Below are positions 8,207 to 17,325 of a stretch of 64,000 nucleotides of DNA, piece by piece. The position numbers were made by a program, and so were the translations under genes. Origin of the DNA: an uncultured Crocinitomix sp. (GTDB taxonomy: Bacteria > Bacteroidota > Bacteroidia > Flavobacteriales_D > Crocinitomicaceae); NCBI GenBank assembly GCA_937136425.1, contig CAKZON010000082.1, forward strand, positions 1 through 64,000. The letters are read 5' to 3'. The notes beneath the pieces are model-generated. The model searched no databases. It saw nothing but the letters and a program-made list of their open reading frames with translations, and was not told the DNA's origin. Numbering within the stretch: the first letter of the stretch is position 1; every line of letters begins with the position of its first letter.

Positions 8207-8543
8207 TTGAAATTGTTCAACGTCTTTGTTAAAATAATGTATTTACGAGATAACCATAAAGCAATAGAGCTATGTAGTCGTTATTTTATAAAAATAATAT
8301 GAATAATTAAATTTGACTCTAATGAACAGGAGGTATCGAAAAATAATCTCATTTTATAACTTATTGATTGCCAATTATAGATTAATGCGACCAGTTATGA
8401 AGAAGGATTAAAAAAAGATTCCGAAAAGAACTATTTTTGTGATGAAATTTATACCGTTTATTAATTGTTCGGACTTGCATTATTGCAAACCAAGCGGACG
8501 AAATTAAAATGGTTGAAAACTGCAAATTTTTAAGACATTTATT
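8207..8543. other. Divergent intergenic region
   Basis: This 337-base, very AT-rich region separates two divergently oriented exported-protein genes and must contain both promoters. No terminator, RNA gene or repeat was recognised in it. Confidence 0.5.
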
Positions 8544-10763
8544 ATGTATCGATCAGTTCTGTTTTTTCTTTTGATAATCATTCACTCCGCTGGATTATAT
8601 GCTCAAATTGTAGAAGGAAGTGGATATTTATTAGGAGATTATGTTGAAATAGGAATTAACCCTAATGGCTACGAAGGTGCAAATGGAAGTCTTGATGAAG
8701 ATCATGCGCGATACGGATTAGCTGATGATTCGCGATTAGGATTAGTTGCAAATCCGCAAATGGATGATTGGGTAGAATACAACGGAGATTACTTTTTTCC
8801 TGGAAGTCCTCAAAATGCATTTGCCTTGCAAATTGATGGTACCGATTATGTCAATACAAGTTTGGGGTACACTCCGGGCGTGGAAGGAGAAATCATAGCA
8901 TATACTGATGCTGATAGCTGTTTGTCTCTTGAATGGGAAGGTGAAGTAGAAGGTGTTGTTATGAATATAAAATATAAGTTAATTAAAGACGCTTTGTTTT
9001 ATACTACTGAAATTGAATTAACAAACACTAACCCCGTTGCCTTGAATAATGTTTATTATTTAAGAACAATTGAACCAGATAATAATTTTGAATTACTAGG
9101 AGCACCACTTGGCTACAACACCAATAACTCAGTTGTTTCCCAGTCAGATATTTTTTGTAAAAAAGCCTTGGTTACTGCTGAGCAAACCGAACCATGGGAT
9201 TCTTACATAGGTTTTTGTGGTGTTGGAAGCAATTTTAGATGTGCTCGAGGTGGTTTTTATGTTACTAATGGTTCTTATGTTTGGAATGGAACTGGAGGGC
9301 AGACAGGTGAGATAGGTACTGATATAGGTTATGATCAAGCTATATCCTTAGCTTATAAAATTGCCACATTTGGAGCAGGAGAAAGTGAGACATTTGAATT
9401 TGCAACTGTTTTTACAGAAGCTTCCGTGGGAGATGCTTTGAATAATTTGTTCAAAATTACTTATGATGCAGGGGAAGGAGTTGGTACCGCTAGTTGTAAT
9501 CATTTGATTGATACCGTGCGCGTAGGATGTGAAGGAGGAAATGATGTTACATTGTCTATAGAAGGGGCTGATGCAGCTTCTTATGATTGGGTATGGTCAC
9601 CTGCAACTTATTTGGACGGAACTTCAGGAGAATCCGTTGTTTCAACTCCAGCAGATACCATAGTTTATACCGTTACCGGAACGCCAGTTATTGATTGTCT
9701 TGATCATGTCATAACGAAATCCATAGTTGTTATTCCTACAGGTGTGCCGCCTTCAATATCCATTGCAGATCCGGGATTGCAGTGTGATGAATTTGATTTG
9801 ACAACCTTAGAATTTGTGGATGAAAATGAAATTCCATTAACCGTAAATCGATTTTTTACAGAAATTCCAGATAGTGCAAATCAAGTAGAACCATTGTTTG
9901 ATGGGGATATTTTAACGGAAGATGATATTGTGTATTTAATGATTGGAGATACGATAAATGGATGTTATGATTGGGCAGAAATAGAGATAGAATTTACTTA
10001 TTCCGTTGATGCTGGTGCAGATTCTACAATTACTGTTTGTGCTTATCCTGATTCAATTTTATCAATTACCAATTTAATTGATTTAGATGCAGACCTTGAT
10101 GGGAGCCTTATTGAAAATACGTTGTCTGAGCAGTTTAATGAAGAAACAGGAGAATTAGAAATTACAGGCCTGGAAGGAATTTATACTTTTAGTTATACTG
10201 TTCTAGCAACAGAACCTTGTACTAATGATACTGCATTATATACTGTTGTAGTTCATTCAATGCCTGAAGTTACCATAAGTGATGATGTGACTATAGCCTC
10301 AGGGGAAACAACTGTCCTAACTGGAGGAGGAGGAGAAACCTATGCGTGGATGCCTACAACAGGATTATCCGATCCGAGTGCTTCATCAACAGAAGCAAGC
10401 CCAACCGAAACAACTACATACACCTTGACAGTTACAACTGAAAATGGATGCACTGATTCAGAGGAAGTAACAGTAATAATTGATGGTCAAGTTGGAATCA
10501 ATGACTATGCTGATAATAAAATTTCTGTATATCCAAACCCATTTACCGACTTCACGATTGTTCAATTTGATAATTCGCTTAAAAGTCAGTATTTAATTAT
10601 CGTTACTGATGTACTTGGAAGAGAAGTATACCGAAACGAGAATATAACAGATAGTAAAGTAAAGATGCGCAAAGAAGAATTAGGAACAGGTTTTTTCCTT
10701 CTTACCATTTTTGATGAAAAAGATAAGCATCAGGTTTTTGTAGAAAAACTTTTAATAGAATAA
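8544..10763 (+). CDS. Secreted protein with type IX (type A) sorting domain
   Basis: The 739-residue protein has a Sec signal (MYRSVLFFLLIIIHSAGLYA), then a roughly 290-residue N-terminal domain beginning IVEGSGYLLGDYVEIGINP that is clearly related to the N-terminus of the protein at 34317-37676. Next come Ig/PKD-like beta modules (about 330-640, with YTLTVTTENGCTDSEEV). It ends with a type A T9SS sorting domain (about 650-739: ISVYPNPFTDFTIVQF ... GTGFFLLTIFDEKDKHQVFVEKLLI). It is expected to cross the outer membrane by type IX secretion and be anchored to the surface or released. The ATG at 8544 directly precedes the signal. Ligand and role are unknown; an adhesin or surface-layer role is possible. 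Confidence 0.85.
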   Translation: MYRSVLFFLLIIIHSAGLYAQIVEGSGYLLGDYVEIGINPNGYEGANGSLDEDHARYGLADDSRLGLVANPQMDDWVEYNGDYFFPGSPQNAFALQIDGTDYVNTSLGYTPGVEGEIIAYTDADSCLSLEWEGEVEGVVMNIKYKLIKDALFYTTEIELTNTNPVALNNVYYLRTIEPDNNFELLGAPLGYNTNNSVVSQSDIFCKKALVTAEQTEPWDSYIGFCGVGSNFRCARGGFYVTNGSYVWNGTGGQTGEIGTDIGYDQAISLAYKIATFGAGESETFEFATVFTEASVGDALNNLFKITYDAGEGVGTASCNHLIDTVRVGCEGGNDVTLSIEGADAASYDWVWSPATYLDGTSGESVVSTPADTIVYTVTGTPVIDCLDHVITKSIVVIPTGVPPSISIADPGLQCDEFDLTTLEFVDENEIPLTVNRFFTEIPDSANQVEPLFDGDILTEDDIVYLMIGDTINGCYDWAEIEIEFTYSVDAGADSTITVCAYPDSILSITNLIDLDADLDGSLIENTLSEQFNEETGELEITGLEGIYTFSYTVLATEPCTNDTALYTVVVHSMPEVTISDDVTIASGETTVLTGGGGETYAWMPTTGLSDPSASSTEASPTETTTYTLTVTTENGCTDSEEVTVIIDGQVGINDYADNKISVYPNPFTDFTIVQFDNSLKSQYLIIVTDVLGREVYRNENITDSKVKMRKEELGTGFFLLTIFDEKDKHQVFVEKLLIE

Positions 10764-10906
10764 TCTCAAACCCTACTCAGTTAGTTTGAAATATGATTGC
10801 TCGAGATTAAAATTAAGAGTTAAGCCTGACACTTGTTGTTGGGCTTTGTTGGTTTAAGCCCTGGAATCACGAAGGATCAAGTTGCTTACCACAAGTAAAT
10901 CAAAAA

Positions 10907-11221
10907 TTGGCTCTTAAATTAATTGAACAGCAGCAAGAATTTTTAGAGTTAGAACTGGAAGATATAGAAGATAAGATTTCAGAGAAATTTAAAGATTTGC
11001 AGAAGGCCAAAGAACATCTTGAAGATCTAAAAAAGAACATGCCACGCATGACTCTTTCCGAAGTGAAAGGAAAATGGAGCCTCTCGTTTGCTGCGATTCA
11101 TAAATGGTCGCAACAGAAGTTTGCTCAATTTATGAAACTCGACAAAGAATCGGGAAATGGTCTCGCAAGAATGGTTGGTGCGTTTGTTGGAGAGGTTTTT
11201 GGTGTCCCGAAAATAGAATAG
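10907..11221 (+). CDS. Small coiled-coil protein
   Basis: The frame encodes 104 residues from a TTG start; the next in-frame ATG (11040) would remove the coiled coil. Residues 5-45 are strongly heptad-like and acidic (LELELEDIEDKISEKFKDLQ), followed by a more globular segment with KWSLSFAAIHKWSQQKFAQF. There is no signal peptide or membrane segment. No family is recognised. It is on the same strand as the PIN-like gene 160 bases downstream, but the gap makes a joint operon uncertain. The start codon is the weakest part of the call. Confidence 0.5.
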   Translation: MALKLIEQQQEFLELELEDIEDKISEKFKDLQKAKEHLEDLKKNMPRMTLSEVKGKWSLSFAAIHKWSQQKFAQFMKLDKESGNGLARMVGAFVGEVFGVPKIE

Positions 11222-11382
11222 TAGATTAGTTTCTGGAAAATTGTTGACAAAGTTGACTGAATAATAATTACATTTAGTTAACTAACCTAAAACATAGACT
11301 AAGTATGAATTTTTCTAATAGAGTTCTGTATTAAACTCCAAGATGAATAATTGATCATTTGTCTCATATCAATATACCCAAA

Positions 11383-12480
11383 ATGAAAAATAAATTCCCA
11401 GGCTATATAAAGAAAAATGAAAAAGAGATAAAAGAAATATGGGATAATGGAGTTATTTGTTTTGATGCTAATGTACTTTTGAATCTATATCGATATTCTA
11501 ACGATACCAGAAATGCTCTTTTGGATTTAATAAAGAGGTTTTCGTCCCAAATATTTTTGCCACATCAATCAGCTTTAGAGTACAACAAGAATCGTTATGA
11601 AGTTATAGCTGATCAGGAGAAAGCATATAAGATGTTTATAACAAGTATTGATCAAATTCAAAAAGATCTACAAACAATACGTAAACCTCCCTTTTTGTCT
11701 GATAAGCTACATAAGTCTTTAAACAAAGTTTTTAAAGAAGTAACTGCTGAAGTTCAGAATAGTATCAGTAAATACACAAACTTCATGAGGGATGATAAAA
11801 TTTACGAAGATCTCTCAGGAATATTTGAAGGCAAAATTACAGATGAATTTAGTGAAAAAGAGTTGTCTGCTATATTCAAAGAAGGACAGTCGAGATTTGA
11901 TAATAGAATACCACCCGGTTTTGAGGATGAAAAAACTAAAAAAGGTGTAAACAAATTTGGAGACTTAGTTCTTTGGAAGCAAATGATAAGGATTGGTAAG
12001 TCAGGAAAAAAACCGATTATTTTTATTACTGATGAACGTAAAATTGATTGGTGGTGGAAACTAAAAGATGGTCGAAATATGGGGCCCCGGCAGGAACTTA
12101 TAGAAGAGATGTATTTGGAAGCTGGAGTTGAATTTCATATGTATTCATCTGAAAGATTCCTGCAGTATGGTTTAGATAGACTTGAGGAAAGAAAGAATGA
12201 TAAGGCGTTGGAAGAAATTGCCGAACTAAAAAAAGGCGAATTGGAAAATATCGAATTAGGAAAACTTAAGGAGAATTCTAATGCTTCAAGGTATATTCAT
12301 AGTTGGGTGCGTAATTATTATAATATATATGGTCTTAAACAGGAAACTATAACAGATAAATTGATAAAAAAAATGTTTCATGAATTGTTACAAGACCATC
12401 AATTCAATAATTATAAAATTTCAATGGAAATTGCTGAGTTCTTTATGTTGGAAGCATTAGATGATAATATTGGTAGCTGA
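11383..12480 (+). CDS. PIN-like domain protein (PIN_8 type)
   Basis: The N-terminus has the PIN-like acidic motif in VICFDANVLLNLYRYS, then a second conserved acidic site in LPHQSALEYNKNR. Later come a KFGDLVLWKQMI segment and IIFITDERKIDWWWK, which supply the further Asp residues of the metal site. These match the PIN_8-like family of putative RNases often found in defence and toxin loci. Residues about 60-180 form a helical insertion. The C-terminal 120 residues (from about 245) are charged helices and may be a partner or target domain. I prefer the ATG at 11383 (MKNKFPG); an in-frame TTG at 11359 would add eight residues. No antitoxin-like partner follows. Domain confidence is fair; biological role is unknown. 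Confidence 0.7.
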   Translation: MKNKFPGYIKKNEKEIKEIWDNGVICFDANVLLNLYRYSNDTRNALLDLIKRFSSQIFLPHQSALEYNKNRYEVIADQEKAYKMFITSIDQIQKDLQTIRKPPFLSDKLHKSLNKVFKEVTAEVQNSISKYTNFMRDDKIYEDLSGIFEGKITDEFSEKELSAIFKEGQSRFDNRIPPGFEDEKTKKGVNKFGDLVLWKQMIRIGKSGKKPIIFITDERKIDWWWKLKDGRNMGPRQELIEEMYLEAGVEFHMYSSERFLQYGLDRLEERKNDKALEEIAELKKGELENIELGKLKENSNASRYIHSWVRNYYNIYGLKQETITDKLIKKMFHELLQDHQFNNYKISMEIAEFFMLEALDDNIGS

Positions 12481-12908
12481 AGTGATCTTCAACGGAGAGT
12501 TTTGAACAGAGTTGTTCACTAGCATATCTTGGTGAAAAGTATCGAGGATCTGAATAATTTTTTTTTTACTTCTGCTATAGCACCAAACCTTTTTTTCTCC
12601 ATAGATCCTGTAAGCCCCAAATTAAACAACTCAAGGTTAAATGCTTTAGCTCTGTTAACCAATTGAAAAACGGTTTGTTTATAGTTTGTGTGAGTATTTA
12701 TATCGGTAGTCTAAGCCCCAATTTAGAGGTATGTAGATCTGCTCAGTTTTATGGCAGGAAGCAATAGCGGCAGATGTTGGTTGATTGCGTCTAGAAAAGA
12801 ACACCACAGAGCAAAAGTGTTTATTGTAAAACTTTTTGCCTATACATTTAAATTAACAACATAATTATATCTCTTTTAAAAAACGGCAAACCAATTTGCC
12901 ATCCCCCC
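12481..12908. other. Intergenic region
   Basis: A 428-base AT-rich gap between convergent genes. No open frame, repeat or RNA gene was recognised apart from the terminator at 12876-12900. Confidence 0.5.
12876..12900 (-). terminator. Terminator of the LytS/LytT operon
   Basis: Read on the minus strand, GGCAAA, loop TTGG and TTTGCC form a short perfect hairpin followed by a T run. It lies just beyond the stop of the response-regulator gene, the last gene of the operon. Confidence 0.7.
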
Positions 12909-13667
12909 CTAAACATCAATCCAAGCTTTAAAAGCTTGTGCTTTTTCTCTGCTCACAAAAACTTCGTCGTCAAATTTAGGCTGTAGTTCAATCTTTAATT
13001 TGCCGTTGAACCAAAGACTAATTTTAGATATGGAGCCAATTGAACCTATTAACTGGCGATTGATTCGATAAAAATGCTTTGAATCTAAGACTTTTTCTAG
13101 TTGCTCTAAGCTGTATTTTATTGAATGGTGTTCTCCGTTTTCTAAAACCAAATAAGAGGTGTCTGAACGATAGAAATAAGCAATTTCGGATGTGTTTACA
13201 ACAATTAATTCATCTCCCTTATTGATTAAAAAGCGCTCTTTAAAAGTACCTTTTGAATTAAGCCCATTTAACTTCTCAAGCACTTCTAACATTGGCGCTT
13301 GCTGTTTCAGTTGCTGCGATTCAAATTTGTGTAATGCACGCTCAATTTTTTCTTTTCCAATTGGTTTAAGAATGTAATCAATGCTGTTTACTTCAAAAGC
13401 TCTAATTGCAAATTCATTATAGGCTGTTGTGAAAATAATAGGCACATCAATTTGATTATTTTCAAATAGTTTGAAGCTTAAGTCATCACTTAATTGAATA
13501 TCAAGAAATACTAAATCCGGCATCTGGTGAGAACTAAACCATTCATTGCCTTGTTCTACACTTTGCAGCCAGGCTACAATTTCAATTTCTTGTGGCAATT
13601 GGTCCAGAATACCCTTTAGGTTTTCAAAGGCACTTTGCTCGTCTTCTATGATTAAAATTTTTATCAT
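12909..13667 (-). CDS. LytTR-family response regulator
   Basis: The 252-residue protein has a receiver domain (1-120) with the acidic pair in LIIEDEQSA, phosphoacceptor Asp in PDLVFLDIQL, Thr in IIFTTAYN and Lys in YILKPIGKEK. A C-terminal LytTR DNA-binding domain (about 150-250) includes FYRSDTSYLVLENGE and HFYRINRQLIGSI. It should bind direct repeats upstream of its target promoter. Its ATG abuts the stop of the sensor kinase gene, so the two are translated from one transcript and form a cognate pair. The likely target is the outer-membrane barrel gene at the head of the same operon, by analogy with other LytS/LytT loci; this is inferred. Confidence 0.9.
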   Translation of the reverse strand: MIKILIIEDEQSAFENLKGILDQLPQEIEIVAWLQSVEQGNEWFSSHQMPDLVFLDIQLSDDLSFKLFENNQIDVPIIFTTAYNEFAIRAFEVNSIDYILKPIGKEKIERALHKFESQQLKQQAPMLEVLEKLNGLNSKGTFKERFLINKGDELIVVNTSEIAYFYRSDTSYLVLENGEHHSIKYSLEQLEKVLDSKHFYRINRQLIGSIGSISKISLWFNGKLKIELQPKFDDEVFVSREKAQAFKAWIDV

Positions 13668-14699
13668 TTAGAATTTTAATAAAGGTAGTTTTACTAAGAA
13701 ATAATTAGAAGTCTCTTCTATTACAACCTCGCGATCGGTTAAGTATTTATATTGCTCTTTTAAAATAACCAGCCCTTTTCCAGTTGAATCGACATTGTTT
13801 TTTAAATGAATTTGATTTTTTACAAGCAATAAATTTCCTTTTTGCTGAATTGAAAATACCATGGGGTAATCATCATCAATTCGGTTATGTTTTATAATGT
13901 TTTCTAATAAGGAGTGTAAAGACATTGGGGGGAGATAATAGTCAAAATCATCAATTGCTATTTCAACTTTATAATTCTTGCCAAACCTTTTTTCTAAAAC
14001 GTGGTTATAACTTTTTGCATACTTAATTTCAGTCTTCAGTTCTACTAATTCGTCATCACTTGTTTTCAAAATATAGCGATATAAATCACTCATTTCATGT
14101 AGAAATAAATCTGCCGTTTCAGGATCACTTTTTATTAAGCTAGATAAAGTGTTAAGGTTGTTAAAGAGAAAATGAGGATTTAATTGACTCTTTAATGCTT
14201 TATTATGTAATTCTAATTCATTGGCTTTTAAACGGTCATTTTCCATAGCTTCAATTTGCCACTGTTTAAAATGATGAATGGCATAAAGAATACTCATTAA
14301 AATAATACCGATTAAAAACCCTTCTAAAAAATTTAATAAAAAAATAGTGATTTCAAAAATGGGATACTCAGGAGCGAAAATGGGAATTAATATGGCTCGT
14401 AAAATGTAATAAATCCCCGTATTTAATAACATTATTCCGAATGCGCCAAAAAGAAAGGTAGCAATGTTTAAAGGTCTTTTTTTCTTCTTCCAAGAATTCA
14501 ACCATCTTTGAGTGAAAAACCATATTACAGATAGTTTTAACGAGATTAAAAGCACAACGATCCAGTTGAAACCTGTGTCGCTTTCAGTGGTCATACTCAT
14601 TATAAGCAATAAGGAGTAGTAGAGCACTGAGAAAAAAGGAACTGCGATCCATGGCAGGTACTTTATGAGCCAGTTGTTTTTTAACTGTATTTCATTCAT
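13668..14699 (-). CDS. LytS-like membrane sensor histidine kinase
   Basis: The N-terminal half has four hydrophobic membrane segments (about 13-33, 43-63, 76-103, 113-140). A His_kinase (LytS-type) domain follows, with the phosphoacceptor His in LKSQLNPHFLFNNLNTLSSL (near 182). The N box lies near ENIIKHNRID, and a glycine motif in DSTGKGLVILKEQY replaces the usual longer ATPase lid. There is no large extracellular sensor domain, so the stimulus is probably membrane-derived. The start lies 5 bases after the stop of the barrel gene, and the gene abuts the regulator gene, giving the order barrel, kinase, regulator. Confidence 0.9.
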   Translation of the reverse strand: MNEIQLKNNWLIKYLPWIAVPFFSVLYYSLLLIMSMTTESDTGFNWIVVLLISLKLSVIWFFTQRWLNSWKKKKRPLNIATFLFGAFGIMLLNTGIYYILRAILIPIFAPEYPIFEITIFLLNFLEGFLIGIILMSILYAIHHFKQWQIEAMENDRLKANELELHNKALKSQLNPHFLFNNLNTLSSLIKSDPETADLFLHEMSDLYRYILKTSDDELVELKTEIKYAKSYNHVLEKRFGKNYKVEIAIDDFDYYLPPMSLHSLLENIIKHNRIDDDYPMVFSIQQKGNLLLVKNQIHLKNNVDSTGKGLVILKEQYKYLTDREVVIEETSNYFLVKLPLLKF

Positions 14700-14704
14700 A
14701 ACGT

Positions 14705-17071
14705 TTAGTTTATTCTTTCTTTTTCATCATTTCCAACATCTATCGATTGATAGTTGCGCTCTTTTAATTTTCCAAAGTTGAAACTCAATGAAAAACGAAT
14801 GTTTTTTGTATAACTTTTGTCTAAGTATGATACCGAATAATCACCGATATAATAAGTTCCTGCATCTCTCTTGGTAAAGAAAATATCATTGGCTAAAATA
14901 CTACATTTTAAACGATCATTAATGAAGGTTTTAGAAAGCCCAATTGATACACTATAGTTCTCTGAATCATGATAAATGCCATCATACCTCCCCGAAAAAT
15001 AATTAGCGATTAGTTCAACCTTTACGAGGCGTTTAACTTTTAATTGCGCATATAAATAAACGTAATGATAAGGTTTTAAATCAATCGAACTAAAATCACC
15101 ATATTCACCAATTACTTTGTCAAAATTGACTGAATAATTAAGGTAGGCTGTTGCAAATTTGTTTTGAAATGGTAATGTTGCTGAAGCATAAAATCGATTC
15201 GCATCTACATTTTCGCGAAACAATACAATACTGTTTTCTCCTCCTAGGCCTTCTTTTGTAATGTCTTTAAAAGCGTTTATTGATCGGTAATATGTTGCAT
15301 CTAATTGTAATGGACCAACGTTAACAGCTAGTTTAACAGAATGATCGAGTTGTGGTAGCAATAATGGATTCCCTTGTTTTGACGTTAATGAATCGATATA
15401 AAAAACTTTAGGATCTAGTTCATTATATGACGGTCGTCCAGTGTAAACATTGTAACTTAAATTTAAACCAATAAATTCATTTACTTTTTTAGAAACCAAC
15501 AAAGAAGGGATGAACCAATTATAAGTTCGGTTTAAACTCGTTTGATTTTCCTGTGTTGTAATTCCTTGAGCCATTGTTCTTTCAAATCTCAATCCTGCTC
15601 GAAAATTAAAAGTACCCACTTGTCTATTTGCTTCAGAATAAGCTGCAAAAAGATGCTCTTGAAATTCAGTGGTAGATGAATAGTTTGGAACAGTTAAAAG
15701 TTCGCTGCCAATAAGGTTATTCATCTGCAAGTCTCCTTTGTTGATACTATTAGAATAGCGTGTTCCTGCGCTTATCGAAAATAATGGGTTAAAGACTTTC
15801 TCATAGTCAACCTGAGCAGAAAAGAGGTTGATCCAATTATTAGATTCAATTCTTCTTTGTTTATTTCCAAGAGCAACTTCATCTATGAATATATCTTCCG
15901 AAATTTTTTCCTCAAGCCCTAAAGAATAACCAGAATATTGTGCTCCAATAAAAAGTGAGCTACCAATTGTGTCTAGCTTTTTTTTATAGTTTCCAATCAA
16001 ACTATTATTGGTGAGGTTGATAACTCCTTCATTATATGCATTATATTCTGTCAATTGTGCAGCCGTAACTTTATTTGTAGAATTGATATCAACTCCAACC
16101 TTGGTTAGGCTTCCTTGATACTCAAGAGTGATGGTGCTTACTGAATCTAATTTATAACTCGTTCCAAAACTTACATTATGTCTTTGAATTGCAGATTCCT
16201 CCAATAAGCTTAATTCTGTTTGATAAGCTCCTGCTCTTGCTGTACTTCGATCTCTGGTACTCCATGTATTTCCAATTGTTGCTGAATACCCTGCTTGAAG
16301 TAACCATTTTTTTCGCTCAAAATTAACTCCTACGCTTGTGGATGATAAGAAAGTAGGTAACAAAACGGATTGTCTAATATTAACTTGAGTTCCTTCACGA
16401 TAATAGTTTTTTGTAATGACATTAATAATTGCTCTGGCTTCGCTACCATATTTAGAAGAAGGATCTTTTATTATTTCAATCCGAATAATTTGGTCTACAG
16501 GAATCATATTGAATTGGTCAACAGTTACTGCTTGCCCGTCAGTGTAAATAACAGCGTTACCACGTCCTATAATGGTAATAACATCATCTTTAACAACTAC
16601 ACCTGGAGATCTTTTAAGAATGTCAAGTGGTGTAAGGCTTTCTGCAAGAATTGTTTTTTGAACATTCACCTTAGTTATAGTTCCCTCAACTTCATACAAA
16701 GGGACATATGCAACTACTTCAACCGTTTTTAAATCCTCACTTTGTTTAAGAGATATTTTACCCAAGTCTATTAAGTTGTTTCCGTCAAGGTTGGAAACAT
16801 TTTGATAATAATCGGCGGTTTCAAGGGATCTTATTTTTAATATAACATATTGCTCTTTATTAAGAGATAAATCAAAGACTCCATCAACTATTAAACTGCC
16901 AGTTATAAATGAACTGTCTGCAATGTCATAAGCAAGTACATTTCCACTAACTAGGGGTTCATTGTTCTCTGTAAAAACGAGTCCCTTAATATGGTATTGA
17001 GAGAAAGCAAAAGAGCTTATTGCAAATGCTATTAATGTGAGTAAATACTTTTTTAAATTCAATTCTATCAT
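14705..17071 (-). CDS. TonB-dependent-receptor-like outer-membrane barrel
   Basis: The 788-residue protein starts with a signal peptide ending near SSFAFSQ, then a carboxypeptidase-regulatory-like beta domain (about 26-110, YHIKGLVFTENNEPLVSGNV). A plug domain follows (about 115-220, with LDILKRSPGVVVKDD and DQIIRIEIIKDPSSKY). The rest is a C-terminal beta barrel of the OMP_b-brl group, ending in alternating strands such as RFSLSFNFGKL. The family takes up or exports large ligands across the outer membrane or has lost transport and acts in envelope repair. There is no SusD partner, so it is not a standard SusC. It is the first gene of an operon with a LytS/LytT pair. ATG at 17071 fits the signal peptide. 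Confidence 0.85.
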   Translation of the reverse strand: MIELNLKKYLLTLIAFAISSFAFSQYHIKGLVFTENNEPLVSGNVLAYDIADSSFITGSLIVDGVFDLSLNKEQYVILKIRSLETADYYQNVSNLDGNNLIDLGKISLKQSEDLKTVEVVAYVPLYEVEGTITKVNVQKTILAESLTPLDILKRSPGVVVKDDVITIIGRGNAVIYTDGQAVTVDQFNMIPVDQIIRIEIIKDPSSKYGSEARAIINVITKNYYREGTQVNIRQSVLLPTFLSSTSVGVNFERKKWLLQAGYSATIGNTWSTRDRSTARAGAYQTELSLLEESAIQRHNVSFGTSYKLDSVSTITLEYQGSLTKVGVDINSTNKVTAAQLTEYNAYNEGVINLTNNSLIGNYKKKLDTIGSSLFIGAQYSGYSLGLEEKISEDIFIDEVALGNKQRRIESNNWINLFSAQVDYEKVFNPLFSISAGTRYSNSINKGDLQMNNLIGSELLTVPNYSSTTEFQEHLFAAYSEANRQVGTFNFRAGLRFERTMAQGITTQENQTSLNRTYNWFIPSLLVSKKVNEFIGLNLSYNVYTGRPSYNELDPKVFYIDSLTSKQGNPLLLPQLDHSVKLAVNVGPLQLDATYYRSINAFKDITKEGLGGENSIVLFRENVDANRFYASATLPFQNKFATAYLNYSVNFDKVIGEYGDFSSIDLKPYHYVYLYAQLKVKRLVKVELIANYFSGRYDGIYHDSENYSVSIGLSKTFINDRLKCSILANDIFFTKRDAGTYYIGDYSVSYLDKSYTKNIRFSLSFNFGKLKERNYQSIDVGNDEKERIN

Positions 17072-17325
17072 CTTATTTGTTTTAGTTACAGGACAATAGT
17101 AGGCGATAATGATTCTTTTATTTCGGTCAAAAACCTAAAGCGTCATTTATTAAGCCTTAACCGTTATTATTGGAGGATGAAGTTAAACGGGAACAAGTTC
17201 ATTTGCTTTAATTATTGATTGAGAGCCTATTCTTAACATGCGTTAACATTGTGCTTTACAATGTAATATACACTTAGCCTCTAGTTAACAATAACCTAAC
17301 ATGGCTACGTTAATTTTGGCGTCAC

